A stretch of 64,000 nt of DNA from Poecilobothrus nobilitatus (taxonomy: Eukaryota; Arthropoda; Insecta; Diptera; Dolichopodidae): NCBI GenBank assembly GCA_947095535.1, contig OX352772.1:96778934-96842933 (forward strand). The letters run 5' to 3'. The number at the start of each line of letters is the position of its first letter. Within the stretch, counting starts at the first letter, position 1. Made by a program: the position numbers and the translations under genes. Under the pieces are notes generated by a model, which saw only the letters and a program-made list of their open reading frames with translations, was not told the DNA's origin and did no database searches. Positions 53,347 to 64,000 of the stretch are shown here, in pieces.

Positions 53347-53555
53347 TAAAATTAATTACGAAGTACGGTTCAGGACTAACGTTTAACTCAAGTTCAGTAA
53401 CCTTGAATTTAAAGTACATAATAAAATGAAAAAAAAAGAAAAAAGTATATAAGAAAAAAAACATATGTAGTGTACATAAAGAATTAAAATTATTAAATAT
53501 ATAACAAATATGCAATTATTGTGAATAAAATTAATTTTAGTTATTTATCTTTGAT
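53347..53555 (+). repeat. block B, direct copy
   Basis: Same orientation and nearly the same sequence as 23366-23556, beginning ACGGTTCAGGACTAACG. Confidence 0.75.
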
Positions 53556-53930
53556 AGTTTATGAAAAAATGCTTGCCTGTTTATTGTGTCAAAAGCACTT
53601 TTAAAATATACAAAGGAAACGTATAGTTTTCTTTTCTTTTGTAATTGAAATTTAATTCACTGCTTTGGAGTCTTTGTTTAGTTTAAATGCTTGATTCTCG
53701 AAATATAACCTTTTCTTTTCTCGGCATAGATTCTTATATATTTTTAATTTTTCTATATATCTCAACTTGAACTCTGAAACATGGTGATATTTTCTACATA
53801 AATCAAGAGCCTTAAACATATAATTCCTCGCATTGTGGAAGTGATTACCAAACCATTTATTTTTTGGCTTGAATTTGTTTGTTTTTATTATATTCCTATT
53901 TGGAAAGTCATATAGTATATCAATAAACAA
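53549..53930 (-). pseudogene. LINE 2 pre-RT and first RT motifs
   Basis: Frame 53652-53930 (KNKWFGNHFHNARNYMFKAL, CRKYHHVSEFKLRYIEKLK, CREKKRLYFENQ) is the basic linker before RT. Leftward, in another frame, it continues LYVSFVYFKSAFDTINRQAF. The next RT motifs of this family are found at 23175 kb-side, on the other side of BEL 2. Confidence 0.72.
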
Positions 53931-54426
53931 TATAGAACAATTATAATCAATTATAGAAAAACAATAGACCTTTGCAACAGTGTATAAATATTAGGGAGAT
54001 TTTTTGGTAAAATAATGGGATATTTGGTTTTTAAAGAAAAATAAAAAAAGATTGTTTTCTTTTTCAAAAATTTTCAACTTTGAACTACAATATCTCCAAA
54101 ACGACAACACCTATCGTCACCAAATAACTGTTAAAATATTTTTCAGATTACTACCTTATAAGATAAAAAAACCGAATACATATATATCTTACAGATTATC
54201 AGATATAACCGTTTTATATAAAAACACTAAAAGAACAAGGATGCTTTCAACTGTCCTTTTCGTCCTTAAAGGATAAAATACGCCATTAAGGATATATATT
54301 TTTAGAAAAGTGGCAACACCAAGTATCTTGCAGATATAGACATTTGGTCCTACGCGGGTACAACATTTACCATAGTAGAGCCGAAACTTCTTTAATGCCA
54401 TTGCTCTACTTTAGTTATGAGAGCAA
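53931..54426. other. no recognised feature
   Basis: AT-rich sequence with short chance ORFs on both strands. The phrases 'AATATCTCCAAAACGACAACACC' type resemble non-coding fly repeats, but I cannot define boundaries. Confidence 0.35.
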
Positions 54427-55200
54427 AATATTTATTTATTTATTCATTTCTCAAAAAAGAGCTCTGTGAAGCTCGTAAACAGTGTACACATTTTTTTTTT
54501 TTTTTATCAAATTCACTTAAATTCAAATCAGTGCAATAATAATATTAAAATAGGCTTAAATCTAGAGATTATATTTTAATCTTGTAATAAACAAAAAACA
54601 AAAGCAAAAAAAAACAAAACAGAAAATAAAATAAAAAAGAAAGAACGAGATGTTATTTTAAGTTATATACATAATAAAATTATTTAGTACTTATTCAAAG
54701 TTGAAAAAAAAAATAAAAAAATAGGAAAACAGAACAAACTAATTTGTTAATATTTTGAAATATATAATTGATTACATTGTTTTTTAAATTGATTTCTGGA
54801 TAAGTTTTGTATACATAATGGTATGTTGTTAAATAGCCTGATACCTGAATTCAAGATAGGTTCAATCCCATTCAAATTTGTACCCGTCTCATATCTCAGT
54901 TGATTGTTTCCTCTTGTATTATATATGTCTACTTCATTGTTTGGAACTATTTTCATATTTGTTTTGATATTCTGGTTTATGACATTGTGAATGTGCATAA
55001 TTTGGCTTAGTTCTTTAAAATCTTTTACTTTTATATATAATATGTTGTAGCTTTTATGGATATAGTTGGAGGATGTTCTAGTTTCGAGTTCAAAAAGATT
55101 TTTAATTGCTTTATTTTGTATTATTTGTAGACTATTGATATTTTTAATGAACGTGTTACTCCATATACCTATTCCATACGTCAACGTGCTATGAAATTGC
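54427..55200 (-). pseudogene. LINE 4: RT C-terminal part and 3' end
   Basis: Frame 54747-55184 reads TYGIGIWSNTFIKNINSLQI, NKAIKNLFELETRTSSNYIH and a C-terminal ELSQIMHIHNVINQNI, close to the end of LINE 3 and LINE 1. The 3' UTR ends with AAAGAGCT...GCTCGTAAACAGTGTA and a (TTTA)n tract (TAAA tail on the element strand) at about 54430-54450, fixing the 3' end. The 5' truncation point is near 55200. Confidence 0.82.
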
Positions 55201-55212
55201 TATGCTCAATTA

Positions 55213-56765
55213 TTGTTATACCCGTACGATAGGATCGGGTATAATAAAATTACTCCTCCGTTTGTAACACCTCGAAATAAGCGAGCTAGATATACCTTCA
55301 AAGGTATGGGTCGGATCAGAAAAAAATTCTAAGACTTTTGAGCCATGTCCGTCCGTCCGTCAGCACGCTAACTCAAAAACTAAGAAAGCTAGAATCTTGA
55401 AATTTACACAAAATATTCTTGGAGTAATTTGTAGGTTCCCTATTATTTTTGGTTGAGTTTGGACCAAACCTTAAGGTAGCTCTCGAACACCTAACTTTTA
55501 GATCCCGACATTTTTTTTGAAATAGAGCTATGAAATTTTAACTGCTGATAGATCTCACAAAAATATTAATTTTATTTTTAATAACTTTTTTTTGTAGCCC
55601 CACCCGTTACGGAGCTACAGCTCCCCAAAGGTTCAAAAAAGCTCTATATTTAAATTGTTATAGCACAAGTTGTATAAGGTATATCTTCATTTTGAAAACG
55701 CCAAACGATTACTACTTTCATTAGCTTTAAAAGTATATATACAATAAATATATATTTGTGGCATACGGTGTCTTAATTTACCGTTATGCGAAACTCAAAT
55801 TTTGCAAAATTCTTTAACCCTTCTATCTTCTAAACGGTTAAAGTTGGAAACTTGAAATTTTGACAGAACTTAGATTTTAGTATGACTCATTTCATACTAG
55901 AAATTAGTATGACTCATTTCAGAAATTTTTTTTGTATCACTCCCCGTTTAGGAGCTGTAAGGGGTCAAAAACTGAAAATTTCCTATTTTTAAACACCTGT
56001 AATTTGAACACCTGTTAAAATTTTTTTGAAGTAATACACAAAAATTAAAGCATCAACATTATACTCTTATTTCTGTTAACAACTTTTTTTAATAATATAG
56101 GGTTACTTTATAATTGACGAAAGTGTTACTTGATTTTTTCAAATTTTCTAAAAAATTTCTTTAACGAATTTTTTCCATTTTGTTTTACTCGATAATTTGA
56201 AATTGTTGAGGATATAATGCGTAGTACAAAAAAATGTAATTAAATAAACAACATAACGGTTGCTTGAAGAATTTTTATTTATATGATATTGATATATATA
56301 TACATACTTATATAATATCATGTTTATTTACATATCGTATATGTCACTAGTGAATGAATGATAAGAATATAGATGTATATTATATAGCGCCGTATTTACA
56401 TACATATATGTATTTTATTGTACTTATAAGAAATTATTCTGTCAATGGAATATTTAAATATAATATAATATAATATTTAAAACTATATTTACTATTTTGT
56501 ACTAAGTAAATTTAATATACATTTACCGCTTAGTATTAAATGGTACTATAGAATATTTGAAAAAGTTTTGGATTGATAATCGTTATGTTAAAATCTGCTT
56601 TTGAAGAATGTATAAACATATAGTTTGAATATATGTACAACCCATAATTCTAGAAATTATAAAATTCGCCCAAATTATTTTAAAATACTAAAATATTAAA
56701 AAAATAATATTGTAAGCAAAGTGACAGGCTGTGAACATACTAACGGTTCGTACGGGTATCTAAGA
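55213..56765. mobile_element. fly-type repeat with short inverted ends
   Basis: Begins TTATACCCGTACGATAGG and ends GGTTCGTACGGGTATC; ATACCCGTACGA is shared inverted between the ends. Internal phrases TTTGTAACACCTCGAAATAA, AGCCATGTCCGTCCGTCCGT and AGCACGCTAACT are typical of abundant non-coding repeats in flies. No transposase frame. A small duplication (AGTATGACTCATTTC) lies at about 55877-55922. Confidence 0.65.
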
Positions 56766-58790
56766 GTTGACAAAGTCAACTGTATTCTTCCTCGTTTTTT
56801 TTTAAAATATGCAATTTATGAATGAGTTTTGTTTTAAGCTTTATTAAACCCATTTCAATTGTAATATCACAACAATACAAAAATTGTTAACACCAAGGAA
56901 TTCTCAAATGGAGTGCAACAGCGCATACAGTAAAATTGAGCAATAATTTAAAAATGAAGAAGTTTAATTACCTAATGGTTATTTAACAAATATTAAAGCT
57001 GCACATATAAATCCAAAGCCATATAACTCTAAAAGCTTAAGTTATTCGTTTTCAAAAACTATACCTTAATCAAACAGTTGCCATACAATACGGCTCGGTA
57101 GAAGAATCATTAATTTAGTTATTACAGATAATAGAAACTATAAAATATAAAAATGGAAAGATCATGGTAAAGTTGGATTTTGAAGGCAAATGAATTGATT
57201 AATACCTGGTATTATTTTTAATCTAATACCATCGATTTAAGAATAGCATCACTATTTTGCGAATTATTCAAAATTCCCAAAGCCAAAATGGGAGTATCTT
57301 CAGCAGCTTAAATAAACATGTTTTTTATTTATTTTATTATTTATTTCAATATGAAGTACAAAATGCCAAAAGTAGATTGATTTATATCAATAGCAATATG
57401 GTAGATTTATGTTTAATAATAAATAGAAGTACAAATTTATTTCTTTTTATGATATTGTTGTAGTTTTTCTCTTATTAAAATAATTTAGGTCTACCTAAAA
57501 CAATAAGTCTTATGTCTTCATCCTATCTGCCATAGAAACATAAATTTTGACTTTTTTTTTAAATTATAAAATTTCAACAAATTTTATATTATATTTGTCC
57601 AGAAAATGATGAGTAAATGACGCATTCATTTTAAAGTGTTGTGTTGGATGTGTTCTATTATAGAAAAAAATAAAATATACATATATAGCTACAATGTATA
57701 CAGTATAGATATAATTTCTTAAATATTTCCAATTATTTTTAATTTTTCAAACTATGATACATTAGGTACGAGCGACAGTAAATGGAAAGAAAAAAATCAT
57801 AAAAAAAACAAAAGAAAATAAAAATTTTTTTTCATTCATTCAGTTTTTTAGAATTGATTTTTTTTTTAAATTGATTTTATTTTGTATTGACGTACCATAC
57901 ATACATACATACTCATATATGCATATACAAATAACTTAAAAATAATTTTAAAATGTCATGTTATAGATTTTAAAACAAAGAAACAGGGCCAAACAAATAT
58001 TTTATTATAGGAAGCAGGAATATTTTATTATAATTTGTTTATGAATATTGTAAATTGTAATGGGAAATCTATTTTGTTTTAATTTATTTTTTTGTTAAAA
58101 GAAATTTTTTTCCAAATTTTATTGTAATCAAAGTATAGTTATATGAAGTAGTTTCACTCTTTCTTACACACCTAATGCATTTTTCATACAACAAAAAAGT
58201 CTATTTTCAAGAGTAGGGGCAATATATTTTGACCTACTCTGACACGGTACTACTGTGCAGGTACGATTCCGGATGGAAACATAATACGTTTTTTGTATAT
58301 AAATTACAAATATAACTTTGGTTTATTTACTGCATTATTTGTCTACCATATTTAACTAAAATCTACCTTAATTAGCTCCGTCATTCCGTGACAGCCCAAC
58401 AGCTAGTTGTAAATAATTATTTAAATAATTATAGCTTTAGTAAAATCTATAGATATTTTATTAAATAACAATTTTTTCTTTTTACTGATACAGTAAGATT
58501 TAGCACTTAGGACTTACCGCACGAGGTGGATGATGTGTTCTTTGGTTTTTCTTGTAAAAAAAAGCATTTTTATATGAAAAATTGATTGACTTAAATAATT
58601 GTAAATACTTATCTCCAATCCTGTTCAACCTTATAATCTGACTGCAGTACCGAATGCATATGAAGGTAATATATAAAAAGAAACAAGGCAGAATGGCAAG
58701 CAACGGGTTTAAAAGCGCACATTTCCATAATATATAATAAACTGTTTAGAATTATGGCTTGCACTAAAATTTGAAAATTTCATATAATAA
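56766..58790. other. AT-rich spacer, no gene recognised
   Basis: Only short chance ORFs, homopolymers and a (CATA)n patch near 57900. Nothing I can support as coding. Confidence 0.5.
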
Positions 58791-58799
58791 GAAAAATTG

Positions 58800-59015
58800 T
58801 TGAAATGGGATTTTTTTCCAATTTTGAGGGGCTGGAACCCTATATAACTAAGAAAAACCGCTAACATAAGTAAAAATATATTACTGAAGTTTTAATTTTT
58901 TTGTCTTGTCGAAAATTTGTACCCGTGCCTACATTAGAGGTGTCTAAAAAAAAGCAAATTTTCAATTTTTGACCTTTAATAGCGCTTAAACGAACGATGG
59001 TACAAAATAATTTTC
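58800..59015 (+). repeat. short dispersed repeat, copy 1
   Basis: Shares CTGGAACCCTATA, AAAAATATATTACTG, GTTTTAATTTTT and TTTTCAATTTTTGA in order with 60050-60270, so it is a repeat of about 210 bp. Function unknown. Confidence 0.6.
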
Positions 59016-59162
59016 TGAAGAAACTTATATTAATTCTAAAAGTTATTTCTTGTCTCAAATTGAAAGTTCCTATCTGAAAGCTATGTTATGAAAAAGAAAT
59101 ATCATGGAAAATTTGGTTTTCATATAACGGTAAATTTAAATAGTAAATTACAAAATATTGCA

Positions 59163-59405
59163 GGGGATTCGGTAGCCTAGTGGGTGCGCGTGTGGCGTAT
59201 TAACCAAAGGAGTGGGTTCGATCCCTGCACAGGTCGTAAGTGTTTTTTTCTTTACATATCCCCCTTACTACCAAATATAATGTAAATATATAGTATATAA
59301 TATAAACAAAATAAATAATATTAGTATATAATTCTATAATAGTATAAAAACCTATAATGGCCTTGGTAGCCGATGGTTCAATAATATTGCATTACAATAC
59401 ATTTA
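59163..59405 (+). mobile_element. tRNA-derived SINE, second family, plus-strand copy
   Basis: A box TAGCCTAGTGGGTGCG and B box GTGGGTTCGATCCCTGC, then CAGGTCGTAAGTG and a body ending ACATTTATGTA. Homologous to the minus-strand copy at 21437-21676. Confidence 0.8.
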
Positions 59406-59690
59406 TGTACTGCTACAGTGGAGTTATCTTTGGTTATATCATGCAGTAAGGTGTTATATACTGCTGCACGTTGTAATTCACTGATGGCTCTGACTCTGTA
59501 GTAAAATAATAATAATATTAATAAGAATACTAAAACCAATAATAAAAGCCACTACAGTCACAGTGGAGGTTGCCTTCAATAATTACCTCATGTAGTAAGG
59601 TGTTATATACTACTACATGTTGTAACGGCTATAGTCACATGTTGTAATGGCTATAGTCAACGTGTTGTAACGGCAAATAGTAATAATAAT
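59406..59690. repeat. shared SINE-type tail and short tandem phrases
   Basis: Starts with CTGCTACAGTGGAG...GGTTATATCATGCA, also found after the other SINE at 20796. Then come two copies of GTAAGGTGTTATATACT.CT and three of TGTTGTAA.GGC / GGCTATAGTCA. Confidence 0.6.
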
Positions 59691-60045
59691 AGGTGGATTC
59701 ATTGTTTCCTTACAGTCCCACTCCCAATTCAATGTTTCCGTATCCATTTCCTATCGTTTCCTATCCCTACTCCTTAGCCAATATACTGTGTTTGCAGATA
59801 AGGGTTTCATCCCATTATGTTGGCTAAAGGGGGAGGTGGGTTTAGTCAGTAAGAATCTGACACTACCAAGGCGGAAATTCTTGCTGTCTTTGGATGATTC
59901 CCACCTCCCTTAGGGGGAAAAAAAAAATTGTATGTAATATTAATATAAATAAAATAAATAAATAAAATATTGCATAATTTTGATATTTATAGAGATAAGA
60001 AAATGTCTGGTCTTATAGCGTTTTTAGATTGTAAAACTACTGAGC
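59691..60045. other. unclassified GC-richer spacer
   Basis: Locally higher GC with phrases such as GGGGGAGGTGGGTTTAGTC and CCCACCTCCCTTAGGGGG; the latter two form an imperfect inverted pair (GGGAGGTGGG / CCCACCTCCC) about 75 bp apart. No coding sequence. Confidence 0.4.
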
Positions 60046-60049
60046 CTGA

Positions 60050-60270
60050 AATACATCTGAAAATAGGGTTTTTTGCAAATTTTGAGCGGCTGTAGCTCTG
60101 GAACCCTATACAACTAAACGAAACCTTTTACACACGTAAAAATATATTACTGGAGTTTTAATTTTTATGTATTGAAGACAAATTTGTACCTACGTGTGTT
60201 TAAAAATAGCACATTTTCAATTTTTGAGCCGTAATAGACAGAGAGACGGACGGACAGAGTGAAACTAATA
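60050..60270 (+). repeat. short dispersed repeat, copy 2
   Basis: Copy of 58800-59015, extending into GAGAGACGGACGGACAGAG, a signature also common in fly non-coding repeats. Confidence 0.6.
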
Positions 60271-61700
60271 GACCCTTAGTTGCAAAATTTTTTTGGAAAT
60301 GCGCTAAAAACATTTTGTTTTATATTTTTATAAAAAGAACATTTTTAAATGAAAAAATTATTTTGTTTCATTCTACCAGATCCTACCCAAAAACATTTTA
60401 CCATAGTTCGAAAAGAAAAAGGGTTAAATAAGCAATATGGACTCTTAGAAATGGAAGAAGAGGACAAAAAAATTATGGAATTTAAAATGTACCGTTACAT
60501 GCAAAAAAATTTTTTATATTCGAATATAAAAAAAATGTAGTCAGATTACAAAACTGAATAGTATCCGTGACATTTACAATTATAGTAAATAACCAAAATT
60601 TCCAAACATACATTTTAACCCTGGGTTACCAAATACGCAAAAGAGTTACCAAATGCATCATTTTAGTTCATGAAATTCAAAGTACTTTCACTCCGAAAAA
60701 GGTGGAATCGATTGGGCCAAAAACAATAAGGAATAAGCATGTGTATGTAAATATTGTGTATTGATTTTACATATTTTGATTTTTGTTCACAATTATTTTT
60801 ATTTTGTTTGGAATAACAATACTTTTTTTGGACTAACAATAATATTTCTATAAAAATGTGATTTTGTTTTATTTAAAAATACAAAAAAAATTTGTGATAT
60901 AGATAGTTTAACTTTCATATACAAGTAAGTATCCCCTATTAACCAGTATTTTGATACGAATGAACATATTAAAACGAAATATTTGTATGAGACTCAATGA
61001 GAGATGAAAATTATAATTGAATTTCGTTTTATTATGTACGTACAAACATATTTTTTTCTAAAAAGTGTGTAAATATTTTTAACAATTCAATAAGAAGCTT
61101 TTTTGCTTTTTGTTACGTTTACTAAAATTGAAGATATGTTTCATGATTACTATACATTCAGTATTGCTAGAGACAAAACAAAAACATATAATATAGGAAT
61201 TATTTATAAATTATATATATATATATATATAAATATATATTATGTATAATATACTCAGATTGTTTGTTATAAGAGTGGTAATGTAATAACAATTAATTAT
61301 ATATAGTGGGGAGACTTGGTAGATAGGGTAAAAGGCTGATTTTTAAAGAAAAAATTATTGGAATGCAATAATAAAATAAAAATAAATTTTATGTGAGCGA
61401 ATTTTAGTAAAACTAAAAATTTGGTCAGTATTTTGGTAACTCTTAAGTTGAAATTGACAAGTAAATCAAATTAAAAAATAATTAAAAAAAAAATTAATAA
61501 ATGACATTATGTATTTGATAAAAAAAAAATATTTTGCTAATTAGCTTTGTACATACATATTTGTGATTAAAAAAGAGGAAAAAAAATAATTCAAAAGAAA
61601 ACGTGGCTTTTAAAGGAAAAGATCATTACATATAATACATACCTATGTATTTAAAAATTTAATTAATATTTTACATTATATCCAAAACCGTAAAAAAAAG
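60271..61700. other. AT-rich spacer, no gene recognised
   Basis: Short ORFs at 60349-60540 and 60567-60764 have no recognisable domain and AT-driven composition; I do not call them genes. A (TA)n patch lies near 61215. Confidence 0.45.
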
Positions 61701-64000
61701 TTTTGTTTTATTGCCTTTAAAGCATACATACATATGTATGTATATACTGATATAGGTACATAATATATTGTTTCCTATCTTTAAAAGTATTTAAAAAAAA
61801 CTTACATATGTATGTACACACATATATAAATAATTATACATATAAAATTAAATTTTTTTTCTCCATTGCTTAAAATTAAACAAGCGGAAATTGCAAAATT
61901 AACATTATGTTTCCGGTATGTTTCAAAATTTTTACTACCTATTATATAATTTTACCTTGATTTTTTAAATTTTTTAATTAATTTTTTATTGTAAAATAAT
62001 AACTTAAATTTTTTATTTTAATCAACTTTATTAAAAAAAATAGGCACATACATATGTACATAGATCCATACATACACACATAAAGTTTAATTACATATGT
62101 ATGGATGTATCTTACACAAGTTCTAAAATTATTATTTGGATAATATAATTGAATTTTATTATAAAATTTTTAATTTTATTTTTATTAACAAAAAACAAGA
62201 GCAAAACATTTGCTAAAATGTTTGTACATATGTACCATCTACAAGTAATAATGCATGTATATTATCATTGCTTTTACGATGATACTTAGAGTATAATATT
62301 CTAATAATACGATCAATTTTTAAATATCTTATTTTGTTTTATCAAATGTTTTTAAAATATTTTTGATCTATAATATACAATCTTAATTAAATTATTGAAT
62401 TCAATCTTTCGGAGTTCATATCATATGTTATTATTAAAATATTAGCCATTTATCTTAAATTAATTTTATTTTAACGAAGTTCTGTTTTTTTGCAATGTGC
62501 ACAAACAACATTTTTTTATAGGTTGTAATATATTTTAAAATATTTAGAATCAAATATTTAAGTAAATACCTATGAATGGATGTGTTTTTACACACCTTTT
62601 TTCATATGTTATGTCATTTTTTATTTAATTTCCGTATTAAATGGTTTCTTTGTACAAATTATACAGTAAAGTTGCGTACAACTTTTCTATACATACATGC
62701 ATATGTATATACATATGTATATACATATGTATATGTATACATATTATCTAATCGAATATGAACTAAATCCGAATCGTATTCGTAATACCTACATATTGAA
62801 AATTAGAATGTTGAGAATGTCAGTTTCGAATGCAAGAAAATTTTGAAAATCATAATATGATAATATGTAGCATAATAGATACAAACGGAAAAAAAATGGC
62901 GAAATCTGAAAATTATGTATATTATATAGGTACATATTTTTGTGTATACGTATAATTTTGTCTTATTGGGTTTACATTCTTTTTTTAAATTAATTTTTGT
63001 TTGTTTGTGTTTTATAAATTCTTTAAAAATTTTTTATATTTATTAAAAAAAAATGTTTAATAAAAATTATATACATATTTTTACATATTATACATATTTA
63101 GTTTTATATATATATTTATGTACATATACGTACATATGTATGTATATAAAACTCTTATTGAAACTATTTTTAAAGAAACATACATATGTACAATGTATAT
63201 GGTTTCCTACATATTGTACCTACTTATCCATACTTATCTACATATGTATGTGTGTACATATGTATGAAAAAAACAAGCATCTTAAAAAATTTTCCATTAA
63301 TAACATGCATACATACTTATAAGTACATCCATATAAGTATGTATGTACATATAAGGATGTGTGTATTACATACTTATTGCATTGCATATGCATTACATAT
63401 ATATGTATGCATTCCAATTGTATATACACATACATATGTATATACAATTTACTTTCCATTTGGTTTTGTTTGATTTCTGTAGGTACCTAACTAATTAAAA
63501 AATAAAAGTGAAATTTTAAAGTTACAATATTAATCTGATAAGTTGTTGAAATGATTGCAATTTGAAAGAATACTTATGTAACTAGTTTTTATTTTTCCCC
63601 GATATACCTAGTTACAAACATATTTATGTAAAAATACTTTAATTTTATATTCAGATTCATTTTCTATTAAATTTTAAGTAGATACAGCATTCGTTTACTT
63701 AATTTTAGCATTCGTTTACTTAAGTGTTTTAAAGTATGTACATAAGTATGCATGCATGTACCTACATATGTAAAACAAGTGAAATTTTTTAAAAGCTTTA
63801 CAAATAGTTTAACGGTATGTTTTCAATTTAAACATAGTAAATAAAATATTCATAAAAGTATAAGTAGGTACATATGCACACTGCACTTGCATATGTACTT
63901 ACATATACACATATTATGTACAGCCAAACATACATATATGAAATTTAACATTGAATAAAATATTTTTGAAAAGTTCCATTTTGACTTGTCATTTCCATAT
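61701..64000. repeat. catatgtatg-type microsatellite-rich non-coding region
   Basis: Dispersed short runs of ACATACATATGTATGTATATA and variants, for example at 61725-61745, 62690-62740, 63110-63150 and 63230-63450, separated by A/T homopolymers. Tyr/His/Ile-rich ORFs here are products of the repeats. This texture is typical of introns and spacers in higher flies. Confidence 0.7.

Noticed and set aside
60349..60764. two small plus-strand ORFs
   Set aside because: No domain, no conservation signal, AT-driven composition, no splice or promoter context.
62576..63473. Tyr/His/Ile-rich ORFs
   Set aside because: Products of catatgtatg microsatellites.

Overview
The window looks like a repeat-dense, AT-rich stretch of an insect genome, most likely a fly (Diptera). 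The grounds are the mix of BEL/Pao, errantivirus-like Gypsy and LINE elements, a repeat with the TATACCCGTACG / GTCCGTCCGTCCG signature common in flies, very short introns with TACTAAT branch sites, and abundant catatgtatg microsatellites. I see no bacterial-type operon and no certain intact host gene. Nearly all coding potential belongs to mobile elements, most of them broken.

Layout. 1-4.9 kb: Ty3/Gypsy errantivirus-like element (minus), running off the left edge, with a tRNA-Ser primer site and an internal 333-bp duplication. 4.9-6.8 kb: degraded LINE (plus). 7.6-7.8 kb: small two-exon ORF. 8.0-12.8 kb: old BEL/Pao relic (minus) containing a 54-bp perfect palindrome. 13.5-18.18 kb: a complete, young Gypsy element (211-bp LTRs differing at two positions, 5-bp target duplication) with three in-frame TAA codons. 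18.3 kb: orphan exon-like segment. 19.2-21.3 kb: a second errantivirus relic, with an env fragment split by a SINE. 21.4-23.9 kb: SINE, LINE pieces and a mosaic of shared blocks, including a three-exon gene 3' end.

24.3-52.6 kb is the centrepiece. A BEL/Pao element (minus) is split inside pol by a 22,097-bp Maverick/Polinton (26477-48573) with inverted terminal repeats and a perfect 6-bp target duplication (AGTCAA). The Maverick carries a zinc-finger plus protein-primed DNA polymerase B (truncated by a LINE), several uncharacterised genes, and a virion module: adenain-like protease, double-jelly-roll major capsid protein, basic pX-like protein, penton-like minor capsid protein and FtsK/HerA-type packaging ATPase. 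It also has a chromodomain integrase. Its right end is amplified into a tandem array of exactly 1,795-bp units in which the ATPase tail is fused by deletion to the integrase tail, with terminal-repeat sequence at every junction. Most conserved genes have one to a few breaks, so the element looks dead.

52.6-55.2 kb: mosaic of inverted and direct copies of the 23-kb blocks, plus LINE fragments. 55.2-56.8 kb: fly-type repeat with short inverted ends. 58.8-60.3 kb: a SINE and two copies of another short repeat. The remainder to 64 kb is non-coding, AT-rich and microsatellite-rich.
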